Counted from the first letter of the stretch, positions 1-9,617 are shown. The stretch is DNA of 15,111 nucleotides from Willaertia magna (GCA_902984215.1 CADWAF010000803.1:1-15111), one strand, 5' to 3'. Program-made: numbers and translations. Notes: generated by a model from the letters alone, not told the origin.

Positions 1-2
1 CA

Positions 3-671
3 GCTTTTCTCTGTACATGGGTAAAGGCCTACGAAAGAAACTTTCATCAGAGTGTACACCACAAGACTAAGTGCATGATTATTGCTCATCCTGGTCCTAG
101 AGGTAAAGGAAGAGAACAACCTCCATTCTACAAGCTTGGACCCCAAGCATTTATCTTTTCTCCTGAGTCCAAGTTCATCATGAAGCATGGTACAGAATTA
201 GAAGTGAATGAATTTCAGAAGTCAATGGATTTAATTGCGTATTTAGTTTACAATTTCACCACCATTCAAGGTCTCATTATTGATTTATGTTCAGGTACAG
301 GTACAACTGCAGCTGTAGCTTTATTAACTGACAGAACATGTGTAAGTTTTGAGATAGATCTTGAACAATATTTGTATTCATGTGAACGTATGGAAAGTAT
401 TGTAAAAGTTGTTACTTCCAAGGATTTAGAAGTAAAATATCCTTATCCACAACCGTACAACATGTACTGTATTATTGGTGAAGAAGCTCAAAAGGAAAAG
501 ACTAAAAGAAAGAAGTATACAAAGAAACAGTCTAAACAACCCGCTAATGAAACAACAGATGAAGATGATAGTGAAGAAAGTGTTACCATAACTTGTAAAA
601 AGACTAAAGATAGCAAAAATAAGAATGCACCAACTGATAAAAGTAACAAATTCAAGAAAACAAAAAGATAA
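3..671 (+). CDS. C-terminal part of a beta-group-like DNA amino-methyltransferase (N6-adenine/N4-cytosine type), 5' partial
   Basis: The frame is open to the left edge, so the ATG at 75 is probably internal; about 24 further residues precede it in frame. Numbering from that Met, a histidine/lysine-containing segment at about 38-60 resembles motif X, followed by the SAM-binding motif I LIIDLCSGTGTTAA (67-80), like the DxFxGSGTT motif of N6A/N4C methyltransferases, then an acidic FEID (92-95) as motif II. Motif X before motif I, with catalytic (D/N/S)PPY motif IV expected still further upstream, fits the permuted beta group; motif IV is off-window, so activity cannot be judged. The tail from about 135 is rich in Lys, Asp and Glu and looks disordered and possibly nuclear. 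G+C is visibly higher than in all neighbours, which suggests recent arrival or strong constraint. It could be a host gene or cargo of a mobile or viral element. Confidence 0.72.
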   Translation, partial: AFLCTWVKAYERNFHQSVHHKTKCMIIAHPGPRGKGREQPPFYKLGPQAFIFSPESKFIMKHGTELEVNEFQKSMDLIAYLVYNFTTIQGLIIDLCSGTGTTAAVALLTDRTCVSFEIDLEQYLYSCERMESIVKVVTSKDLEVKYPYPQPYNMYCIIGEEAQKEKTKRKKYTKKQSKQPANETTDEDDSEESVTITCKKTKDSKNKNAPTDKSNKFKKTKR

Positions 672-685
672 AATTATTGTAATTT

Positions 686-691
686 AATAAA
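686..691 (+). promoter_or_regulatory. Candidate polyadenylation signal AATAAA of the methyltransferase gene
   Basis: AATAAA lies 15 nt after the TAA stop at 669-671 and is followed by a T-rich stretch containing CTTGTTTATTTT. This is the usual arrangement for a short 3' UTR. In such AT-rich DNA the hexamer also arises by chance, so the call rests on position only. Confidence 0.35.
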
Positions 692-752
692 CTTGTTTAT
701 TTTCCAATTAATATTAATAATTACATTTATTTTCATATTCATATTAAATGCC

Positions 753-846
753 CTACCAAAAATCCTGATTCCATATAAATCATTATACCGGAATCTATAA
801 GGGCTATATCATTATATAGCGAAATTCGACACAATTGGAATCCTAA
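753..846 (+). repeat. Left copy of a diverged ~94-bp inverted repeat bounding the AT-rich island
   Basis: This stretch aligns with the reverse complement of 9526-9617. Shared blocks in the same order are ACCAAAAATC, GAATCTATAAGG and AATTGGAATCCTAA, with similar spacing (94 versus 92 nt). It is richer in G+C than its surroundings. It may be a terminal inverted repeat of a large decayed element, or a relic of the same coding segment inserted twice. Around it I see no gene between 672 and about 1640. Confidence 0.6.
803..820. repeat. Short perfect hairpin (7-bp stem, CATT loop)
   Basis: GCTATAT at 803-809 pairs perfectly with ATATAGC at 814-820 around the loop CATT. It lies inside the left inverted-repeat copy. 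The right copy has mutated the stem, so it is not conserved between copies. Confidence 0.45.
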
Positions 847-1706
847 GTGGATAGTTGCTTTATTTTTCAATTTACAAAAATTTACAAACTTTACAATAAT
901 AATATTCATTTTGATAAAAGAGTTAATTTTTAAAAAAATAAGACAAGAATAAAGCCATATTAGTAATAATTCAAACAATAGTAATGACAGTAATATTTCT
1001 TTAAATATTACGAACGTTATCACAATAAATATTTATGAAGCCACTTATTTCATAAAATCAACATTAAACATATTTACAATATTTTTATACTTTATTGTAA
1101 ATATTTAAATAGTCCAATAATTCCAATAAAACAAGATGAATTTTTTAATATTTCTAAATTACCAATTTACATTAATTTTTAAAGGCATTTACAATTATAT
1201 AATAGTGGATTTATTATTATTAAAAGTTCTTCATTATTATTTTATTAATTACTAATAAAGTTATAAAAATTTGTGGCATTTCTTTATATTATTTAGACTT
1301 TTTATTAACATTTCTTTCTTTTACAATCTCTCTTCTTTTTATTTTGTTAGTTTATAAATTGTAATATTATTCTTGTAAATTCTATTCTTTTTTTTTAATA
1401 AAAGTATTACCTTTGCTTTAGTTCTATGATTGATAAATAAAATTATAAAAACAATGCTTCCCAGCAACTCATTTTTAGTCTATATTAAAAAAATGCTATT
1501 ATTTTCTAATGGACATAAAAAAAAGTATTCAATGGAGGTGCAGTGGTAAAAAAAATAGATTTTATTATGAAAAAAATATAAAATCCTAAAACTACAATGT
1601 CCAAAATTTAAAAAAAAATTAAAAAAAATAAAAATCTAATTCTAAAAAAACCAATAAATGTCCAAAATTACTTATCTTTTTTAAAAAACTTAAACATCTT
1701 TCTAAG
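847..1706. other. AT-rich stretch without a recognisable gene
   Basis: I see no convincing intact gene here. The stretch holds a 12-bp hairpin (1070-1104), a 13-nt direct repeat AATGTCCAAAATT at 1596-1608 and 1657-1669, many A and T runs, and a small GC-richer patch near 1535-1546. On - the reading frame of the broken gene at 1707-3630 continues here interrupted only by TAA/TAG, so part may be its extension. Confidence 0.4.
1070..1104. repeat. 12-bp perfect inverted repeat
   Basis: ATATTTACAATA (1070-1081) and TATTGTAAATAT (1093-1104) are perfect reverse complements separated by 11 nt. The stem would be weak because it is nearly all A-T. No flanking gene explains it. Confidence 0.5.
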
Positions 1707-3630
1707 TTACTCATTTAAATTCTTTCTCTTTCTCTTAAAATAAATCTCTTTCTTAAGTTATAATTCTTCATAACATATTTCAATCTCATATACCACATTA
1801 TAAACTTCTTCTTTTTAGACAATTAAAAGCTTATTAAAATCTAAAATACCAACTAATAAATCACCTGGAAATAATTTCTTTGCAATAAAAATAAATCTAT
1901 TATAAATATTCTTTTCATTTAATAAATAATTCATTCCTTCCTTATTAATATCACAAACTCTCCCAGAAATAAATCTACAATAATAACTTCTTTCAACAAC
2001 ATCTGTTTCTTTCTTCATTGTAAATTCTTTTGATATCTTGTTTACTTATTTAGAATTTTTTGCTTATTAATTAATAATATTACTATATAATTCATTAAAT
2101 GTTTCAATTATTGACACTATTTTTTCATACTTTTCTTTGAGAAACTCATAGCTTTTCTTATAAAAAGAAGCTACTTTCAAAATGTTTGATAGTTCATTTA
2201 ATTTTTTTTTATCAAAATAAAAATCTTTACATAAAAATTCAAATAACTGTTTTTGTATACTATTAGTTTCAAAAGAATTATTTAAAGAATTTGAAACTTT
2301 TGAACTGTGTTCAGTAATTATTTGTTGTATCTTTTTTAAAGTTATAGATTTTTCAACAATAAGTAATTTTTGAATAAATGACGTTGTAATTACTAATACT
2401 TGTACTTGTTATTGTATTAGTAAAGTTATTAATAGTTGTAAAGTTATCAGTAATACAAAATTCTTTTTAATAGTTCTCAGAATGTTTAAAAGTCCATTAA
2501 AGCCAATTCTCTTAAATAAATATATAAGATAAATTTTTAATTCGATTTTACTTCTCAATTCTATTTCTTTAATCTTTTCACAGTTATTATAAAACGTAAT
2601 ATTTTTAACTAAATATTTATCTTTTATTTTTAATCCAATTTTTACTATCTTTCCTTTACCTATATAATAATTTCCAAACAATTTCTTTGCTTCAATTTCA
2701 AAATAATATAATAATATTTCCCTTGTAATAACATCAAATATTTCTTGTTTAATAAACATTACTATTTATATTTCATCATCTACATCTAATTTATCAGTAT
2801 TTAGATATTTTAATTTTTTTTCTTTATTCTTTTAATAAACTTAATTAAAATCAAAATGTTTTTAAATGTATTAAAAGCATCAATAAATGTAGCAAGTTCT
2901 GCATTATTTAAAGATTTTATAAAAATAATTAAATCTTTCAAAGTTCTTATAGTAAAGCTTTCTAAAATAGTTATATTACTTTTTAAAAGTGTCTTAAAAA
3001 AGTTATAAATAGTACATAAAATTACGATATAAGTTTTTTCACTCTTTAAAGTAAAAGTTGCTTCTTTTTTTTATTAACTATATATAAAAAGTCTAATATT
3101 AATATTATACTTGTTAATAGTTCATTAATCTCTTTTGCTATAACTTTAGACATAAAATTTGTATAAATCATTACTTTATTTTTTTATTAATGTTCTTAAA
3201 TTTGATTGGTGATGAATAACCATATTTTTCTTCTTTTTCTTCAAATAAATCATCCTATTCATCATTCAAATCATTTTCTTCATCAACTTCTTGTATTTCA
3301 TAATCTTTATCATCTTGTTGTGTTTTTTCTTTTTTATTGGAAACAATTTTTAATGTTTCTTCTTATTAAGTTTCTTATAACTCATGAGAATTAAAAAAAT
3401 TATGGTTTTCTTGAAGTTTATTTATATTAAAATTATTAACTTGTTCTTTTCTATTTTTTTTTAATTGATACAATAAGTGCTTTAAAAGATTCTTTAACAA
3501 TTATCTTGCTTTCTAATTTTTTATGCTTTCTCATTTCTCGTTTTGCTTTTTCAATTGATTTTAATCTTTTTATTTACTCCACGAATTCATTTAATTTAGG
3601 TTTTCTTGTATGTTTTGGTTTTTTTATCAT
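1707..3630 (-). pseudogene. Broken coding frame B of the island: unrecognised protein with a lysine-rich start and acidic segment
   Basis: I do not recognise the family. A plausible start is the ATG at 3628-3630, opening a strongly basic stretch (MIKKPKHTRKPKLNEF, then in-frame TAA). Next come a Gln/Asp/Glu-rich acidic stretch (about 3340-3240, e.g. YEIQEVDEENDLNDE followed by TAG) and a long Ile/Leu/Lys-rich part. Frames must be changed near A-runs at about 3450, 3070 and 2830. From 2830 down to 1707 one frame carries about eight TAA, no TAG and no TGA, and its codons otherwise look coding. Intact pieces include 2409-2759 (116 codons) and 1815-2018. It lies downstream of frame A on the same strand, so it may be a partner ORF of the same element. 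Under the standard code it is dead. Confidence 0.4.
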
Positions 3631-3785
3631 TATTTTGTTGTTTTAACATTTTTTTCTTCAAAATTTATTGTAAAGTTCATTCAATAATTTGTTTTATTGT
3701 TATAAAGAAAAAAGATGAAAAATAATACATTAATCTTGCCATATCAAGATTATGTTTGACAATTTACCATTTATCATAATTGCTT

Positions 3786-5673
3786 TCAAACAACTTCTGA
3801 TATATCTAGTTTTACTACAAAAAACTTAAATAATCTAATGGTATAGCTATAATTATAAAAATAACTCGATAATAAATTCTTAAATAAATGTTCTCTCAAT
3901 TGGTTTCTGGAAAAAAATAATGTAAAAAATTCATAAATTATATGATTACTATTTTCAAGTTTTATACGTTTATTAGGAAAATCTAAAAATCTAAGTACAA
4001 CATTAGCTGAACTACAATTAAATAAATGACAATATCGTTTATCTTGATTAAATACAAGAATAGAAGATAATAATTCTTCTTTAACTAAAATATTCAAATT
4101 ATAGTTAATATTGTTTATTATTTTACCTTTAATAAACGAAAAAATAAAACATATATTTTATTTTAATTCTTCACACAAATAACGACGCACAATTATTACA
4201 CATTAAATAACGTTTATCAATCTTTTCTGTATTAAGCATTTAAGGTTAAGACCTTGAGTAAATAAATAAATATTTTTATATTTTCCTAAAATATCATTTA
4301 ACTTATTTAAATAATTATCTATTTATGATTCAGCTTTATTAAAATCTTTTTTGAAAACAAACAAATTCCAAAACCTAAAATACATATAACATATTGTTTT
4401 TTTATCAATTTGTTATTACTTTCCGTCATCATTTCTGTTAAATATAGCGCAATTGAAGAGCATTATTATAAATCAAAAAACGTGGATGATCTATAAATAT
4501 TATAATTGTTAATCAAATCAAAAATTATATGATTTAAATTATTCTTAATAATATTTCTTCTACTACTTAAAATTACTAAAAAACACATATTATAATTTAC
4601 ATGAGCAAATACCTTAAATGTATTGATTTTGAGCTTTTTAAATAAAGTAAATATTGTTTTTGATAAATTCTTAATGAAATCTCTATTCTTCTCATATAAT
4701 TTGTTGAAATAATATATATAATATTCTTTTTTTTCTCTTGAAGTAAACAATAAACCATATTGACTTTTGTTTACCTATTTATCAAAAATGTTATTAATTG
4801 CATTGTAATATACATGAATATTTAAATATTTATTTTTACTAAATTTTGCATCTTCATATTTATTAATTTCAAATAAATAGTTACTAATTAGTTTTTCATT
4901 AATTCTATATATTTTTCTATCAGTTCGCTGAAAGTAATTTAATGTAAAATCATGATTGTAATTTTATTGTTTATTTACATATTTATTGAAAAATGATTTT
5001 AATGTCATGTTAAAATAAACTGACTCTTAATAAACAATCGGTTTTCCAGTATATATTTTTAATACTTTAATAGGCACTTTTTGTACTAAATTAAATTTTA
5101 GTTTTTTATTCCTTTTTTTATTTGTGTTGACAATTTTACTTCATCAACCCTCTTTTTTTTCTCTAATATTTGTTTTCTAAATAATATTTTTGATGATGAC
5201 TTTAATTATAAACCTTATTATTTATCTTTTCTTTGTATATTAAAAACATCATAAAAATAATAGCATTCCTCTAATACTTCTTTTCTTTTCTTTGAATTCG
5301 ATTCAACTGTATTGGAACAATATTCTATTCTTCTTTTAAAACAAGATTGATTAGAATTTGACTTATGTTATGGAGGAAAAAGTGATTGATAATTATTTAA
5401 AATTTCCAATCTGTTTGTAGGAGGAGGAAGAAGTTATTGATAAGTACTTATTAGAGGGGGTGGAGGTTGATTTAAACTTGATGTATGTTGTAGAGGAGGA
5501 GATGGTTGATTATTATTTGTTGTTGTCCATCTGATTGTTGTTGGAGGAGGAGATTGTTGATTATTACTTATTAGCCACTTTAATTTTTCTTCTTCTTTAG
5601 GAAAAAGAAGTAGCTGATCATTTATATTTGATAAGTTGTAATGAAAATATCTTGTTTTACCACCTTTATACAT
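3786..5673 (-). pseudogene. Broken coding frame A of the island: Gln/Pro-rich N-terminus, basic middle, CxxC-containing C-terminus; unrecognised
   Basis: Starts at the ATG 5671-5673. One frame runs to about 5100 with five in-frame TAA (5434, 5368, 5218, 5215, 5206). After a shift near A-runs at about 5100 a second frame runs to about 4360 with four TAA and one TAG. Two further shifts lead to a stretch with MCNNCASLF (a CxxC pair) and then 103 uninterrupted codons ending in TGA at 3786-3788. Residues about 34-110 form an imperfect tandem repeat rich in Gln, Asn and Pro. The middle is Lys/Tyr/Asn-rich (for example FFNKYVNK, RKIYRINEKLIS). I find no known domain. It sits head-to-tail with frame B and diverges from the transposase, which suggests an accessory gene of one element. 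It may be a decayed gene or one read with recoded TAA/TAG. Confidence 0.42.
5347..5574 (-). repeat. Imperfect tandem repeat (120-nt period) in frame A with CAA/TAA differences
   Basis: Two units align without gaps at protein level. Unit 1 begins LISNNQQSPPP (from 5574) and unit 2 begins LISTYQ, TAA, LLPPP (from 5454). Both end in an Asn-Gln pair after a PP...H..S core. Across 33 compared codons I count 13 identities. Both stop codons of unit 2 (5434-5436 and 5368-5370) stand exactly opposite CAA glutamine codons in unit 1. Confidence 0.6.
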
Positions 5674-5828
5674 GTTGTTTTATTTTTTTAAATAAATTAT
5701 TTAAAAAATTATTAGTTTTATATTTATTTTTATTGTATTTTACTCTTTTTAAGAATTACTTCCAGTGGCCATTAGAACATTGAAGATAAATAATGTGTTT
5801 ATCCTTTTTTTCTTCTTTAATAAACGAT

Positions 5829-6065
5829 TTATAACATAACAATTCTCTGTAAAGTTCTTTGATTATTTTTTTTTTCTTTTAATGTAATTATTTTATATCT
5901 AATAGAATTAGATGCTCTATGTATTTTTAAATAATTTATAACTTGTTGATTATGGCCTAAATAGAATTTTAGATCTACAGTTAATATGTAGAATTTTTTT
6001 TTATACTTTATAATCGGAACTTGCAAAAATAAGAAAATACAAAGACTATTTTTCTTTGATGCCAT
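5829..6065 (-). CDS. Small ORF (78 aa), unrecognised, divergent from the transposase
   Basis: ATG at 6063-6065 sits directly after an A-run, the same start context as the intact host genes, and opens 78 codons. The N-terminus is hydrophobic (LCIFLFLQVPII), followed by a basic part with NYLKIHRASNSIRYK and KEKKNNQRTLQR, which could bind nucleic acid. After its stop the frame continues as coding-like codons broken by TAA, so it may be the start of a longer broken gene. It is head-to-head with the transposase frame with about 200 nt between them, room for a shared promoter. No known domain was seen. Confidence 0.35.
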   Translation of the reverse strand: MASKKNSLCIFLFLQVPIIKYKKKFYILTVDLKFYLGHNQQVINYLKIHRASNSIRYKIITLKEKKNNQRTLQRIVML

Positions 6066-6278
6066 TTTTTTTAATAATTAAGAGTTGAATTTAATTGAAC
6101 AACCTAAATATTTAAACATTCTATATTTAGTATTTAAATATTTATAAAAACAATTTTTTTTTAAATTTAAACCGAAAAAAATAAAAGAATACAACAAATT
6201 AAGAAAAGAAAAGAAAACGTTTAATAACTTTTATCAATTAACATCTACCTCCTTAATTGAAGAACATGACCAAAATGA

Positions 6279-8270
6279 TTTTTTTTTGGTTATATAAAAG
6301 GTTTAAATTGTTACAAAATAAAAGAATTCAATAATAAAAGGAAAGAATTAGAAGAAAATTCTGATAAAGAAGAAGAAGATGAATTAAATGAAGAAATAGA
6401 TATATTAGAAAGAGAAAGAGATTATTTTAATAAAATGTACAACGAATATAAAGACCAATTTATTGATAACAAAAGTGATATAAAAAATGAAGTAAATAAT
6501 AATTCTTCAATATGTTGTGACTATTTTCATTCTTTACTTAATTTTAATAATACATTAATAAACAAAAAAATAGAAAAATTAATAGCTGAAATTTCAATAT
6601 TTATTTTAAAAGCAAGATATTTAATTGAAAATATAAAACTATTGTTTAAATTATTACAAAAAATATTAGACAACACAGTAAACAATTATTACTCAAGAAG
6701 CGATATAGAAAATATTAAAAGTTTATTAACAATAAAAAATTATTTTGCTTACTATAGTATTTAATTACAAGAATAATATTTACAATTTTATAAAAAATAA
6801 TGAAAATACTTACTCTTTCATGTTAAATGTTAATGGTATAAGCCCTTTTAAAAAATCTGCAATAAGATTTTATTTAATATTTATACAAATGAATAAATTT
6901 GAATCTTTTGAAAAGAAAAAAATTAAAAATAATTTTTTGCTTACAATATTTCCAAATACGCTTTATAAAATTAAATTTGACATTTTTTATGAAATCTTTT
7001 ATAAAGAGTTAATTGATTTAAAGAGTAATGGAATATATATAAAAGATGAAGGAAAAAAAATTTTAAATTTATTATTTCATTGTTCTATTTGTGATTTGTC
7101 AACTAGAGCAAAAGTAATATACATGAAGAGTTTAGGCTATTTATTTTGTCATTTTTGCAATATAAATGGCATTTAGACTTCAAATTCAATAAAAACAATA
7201 TATCCAATAACATTAATTACAAATAATGAAGCAAAAATTAATAAAATAAAGAAAAAAAAAAGAATATAATACAATTTATAATTTTGTAGATAACAATAGA
7301 GATAAAATAAATGTGAAAGGTATTAAATATGTATTTTTTTTTATAATTGAAAACAAGATCACTAATAACATTTATATTCAATAGACATAAATAGTTTTGA
7401 CAGTATGTATTGCTTATATGAAAGAATTTTTTACAAAATATTAAATTTATTTACAACAAACGTAACACTGGAATTTAATAATTTATTAAAAAAACAAAAA
7501 TAACCTTCGTTTATTAAAAAGCAACTAAGATCTATAATTGATTGCAAAGATAGATTAAAAGGAATAAAAGCATATATTATTATACACTATTACTTTTAAA
7601 TGTTAAAAAGTACTTCAATAGATAGAGAATTGTATCAAAATATAATGAAATTTGTTAATTTAATTGATTCTTTATATGAAGAAGTAGAAATAAATAATTT
7701 ATAAAAAATACAAAACGACATGGTTTTTTGAAACTATTATTTCCTTTAAATAATAATTTTACACTAAACTTTCATGTTATTACTGAACTAGTTTGGTGTA
7801 CTTATTTATTTGGACCAATTTCTTTAAATAGTACTTTTTTATTTGAAAAGTTTAATCAAAGAATGATAAAAACTTTTTTTTGTAACAATAGTACAGATTT
7901 TTGTTATTAATTTTACGATTTATTATATTATTATAAATATAAGTATCCTCATAATTACAACAAAAAGAAATACATAATAATCAATAACTTCTTAATTAAG
8001 AAAATGAAAGATATAGTAATTAATGTGGAAACAGAAGATATGTATTTGATTTATTTTAAAAGTATTGATAATATACAATGTATATTATATTATGATGATT
8101 TAGAAATTAAGTTTAAGTATAAAAAGAAAATAAATATTGATAGTGAATAAATGGTAATTATTAAAAGGAATGAATTAAGTAATTTTATGCCTGTTTTTAA
8201 GTTAAAAAGTTTTAATAATCAACCAAATGAATATATTCGCGTTTACAAATATATGTATATGTATTATTAA
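6279..8270 (+). pseudogene. Degenerate CACTA/Plavaka-like transposase (tnp2/DUF4218-type)
   Basis: Several reading frames together follow the family order. First an acidic N-terminal part (EEEDELNEEID, about 6369), then a LNVNGISPFKKSAIR segment (about 6820) corresponding to the family's (D/N)G..FKSS motif. Next ELIDLKSNGIYIKDEG leads to ICDLSTRAKVIYMKSLGY followed by CHFC (7086-7156), the family's 'D.PARA..n.k..GyyGC..C' zinc-binding signature. About 7396 IDINSFDSMYCLYERIFYKI matches the 'D.MH.v..G..k.L' motif. At 7755-7850 LNFHVITELVW, FGPISL and FLFEKFNQRM match the DUF4218 'NfH..HL...GP...F.FE.fN..lk' core. Frames shift at 6740-6765, at the A10 run near 7250 and near 7385, and several TAA/TAG interrupt them. 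The C-terminal frame reaches the TAA at 8268-8270. It is clearly non-functional under the standard code. Choice between CACTA and Plavaka is open. Confidence 0.75.
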
Positions 8271-8496
8271 TAAATTATTGATTTTATTTCAATAACTAAC
8301 ATTGTTTTATAATTTTTTGTAATTTTTCTATTAGCATTGTAGTATCTTTTTTTGAGTTTTATCAAGAATCTCCATTAATTGTTAAATAATACTTTAGCCA
8401 TATAGTAATAAATGCAAGATTCATATACATAATTCTGAGTTCAAATCCAGCTTATTAAAAAAAGCTCAAAAAAAAACTAAAGAGATTTAAGCTTGA

Positions 8497-8564
8497 AAGC
8501 CGACTATCTACTTTTTATAAAATAAACACAAACACAACGGCTTGAGCGGGAGACCATAGTAGAT
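8497..8564 (+). other. Two interleaved inverted repeats (pseudoknot-like topology)
   Basis: AAGCCG (8497-8502) pairs with CGGCTT (8538-8543), and ATCTACT (8506-8512) pairs with AGTAGAT (8558-8564). The stems are interleaved (5'1, 5'2, 3'1, 3'2), the order of an H-type pseudoknot. The patch is distinctly richer in G+C (GGCTTGAGCGGGAGACC) than its surroundings. No promoter or RNA family is recognised, so the structure may be accidental. Confidence 0.3.
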
Positions 8565-8772
8565 GAGAAGAAATTGGTGGCAACTTAAATAATTTTTTTT
8601 ATTACAATGTGATCCTCCATATTTTTATGTAATTTTTACTTTATTTTAGTTAAGTATATCAGAAAAAAAGTACACTCTAGCTGATAATTAAATTTTTATT
8701 TGGGCACCAAAAAAGTATATGAAAAAAAATGCTTAAAAAATGCTTTTTTTTTCTACCAAAAAAAAGTAGATA
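8505..8772. repeat. 12-bp inverted repeat with ~245-nt spacer
   Basis: TATCTACTTTTT (8505-8516) is the exact reverse complement of AAAAAGTAGATA (8761-8772). It might mark a small foldback element, but no target-site duplication was recognised and half of each arm is a homopolymer. Confidence 0.35.
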
Positions 8773-9525
8773 CATATCAACTTATTTTTTGTGTATCGGT
8801 ATGAAATTATAGGATTATTAAGTAACTATTGTAAAATTTATAATATGAAAAATATCTTTAAAATGTATTATTTTAAATTTATAAATTTCATTAAGTTTTA
8901 ATTAAAAATCCCACACATTTAGATAAAATTAAATAGAATGTCATTAAATTATTGAAAATTAATCATGTTGATTTTGAGAAGAATAAAAAATTGAATGAAT
9001 AAAAAACAAGATAATTATTGACTTATTGGAATTAAATTATTTTTTTTTAAAATTATTTTTTTAAAAATTTAAATAAACAAAATGCATCAATTTTAATAAT
9101 TTAAATCAATAAATACTCTTCCTATTTCTTTTTGAAATTACATTTATTTTAAATTTTAATATGAGTTTAATTTATTTAAACAGAATTATATAATACAAAT
9201 ATTTATAATTAAAACAAAGATACCCATCAATTATTGTTACAATTAAATATTATTTAAGTACATTTAAAATCAATAAATAATTTATAATGTAATTTAATTA
9301 TTCACACTCTGTCGCATTGCAGTGATGATTTAATTTAATATAAAAAATTAAAAAAGACTAAAAGAATAAAAAAAACAATTAATTCTTTCTGATAGACCAA
9401 TTAAAACATTATTATCTTCGTTTCTCTAATTACTTCTAGATTCATCTTTCATTAAATAAACTTTATAAAAAAGTAATAATGAAAAACTTTTAATATCATC
9501 CATTTATGTTCTATCACATTAATTT

Positions 9526-9617
9526 TTAGGATTCCAATTATGTAAATTTTTATTAAAATAAATAAAAGCCTTATAGATTCTGTATTTTTATTTAATATAA
9601 ATACAGATTTTTGGTGG
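9526..9617 (-). repeat. Right copy of the diverged ~94-bp inverted repeat, overlapping the end of the F-box/Ras-like gene
   Basis: Read on -, ACCAAAAATC, GAATCTATAAGG and AATTGGAATCCTAA occur in the same order and spacing as at 753-846 on +. The copy covers roughly the last eight codons and the stop of the F-box/Ras-like gene, then runs past it. In the matching frame the left copy encodes KILIPYKSLYRNL without a stop at the equivalent position, so the gene's present stop is specific to this copy. Confidence 0.6.

Larger units (their letters stand above)
8271..9525. other. AT-rich stretch without a recognisable gene
   Basis: No intact gene is seen. It contains a small GC-richer patch with two interleaved inverted repeats (8497-8564), a 12-bp inverted repeat (8505-8516 with 8761-8772), and a GC-richer patch at 9302-9325 (TCACACTCTGTCGCATTGC, then AGTGA). 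The rest is A/T runs. On -, about 9350-9503 has coding-like codons broken by a TAG (starting MDDIKSFSLLLFYKVYLMKD), continuing the segment next to the right inverted repeat. Confidence 0.4.

Noticed and set aside
739..1023. 94-codon frame on - containing ALIDSG, like the catalytic motif of retroelement aspartic proteases
   Set aside because: Only the hexapeptide fits; the next residues are not the usual A-T after the Gly, the remainder is hydrophobic AT-rich filler, and the related right repeat copy does not keep the Gly. It also lies in the inverted repeat, where the opposite strand reads equally well.
3206..3394. 62-codon + frame rich in His and Leu
   Set aside because: It is the antisense of the acidic Asp/Glu stretch of broken frame B.
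8395..8455. Possible tRNA with GAGTTCAAATCC as B box
   Set aside because: T-stem, D-stem and acceptor stem do not pair, so a tRNA cannot be folded; the match is short and AT-rich.
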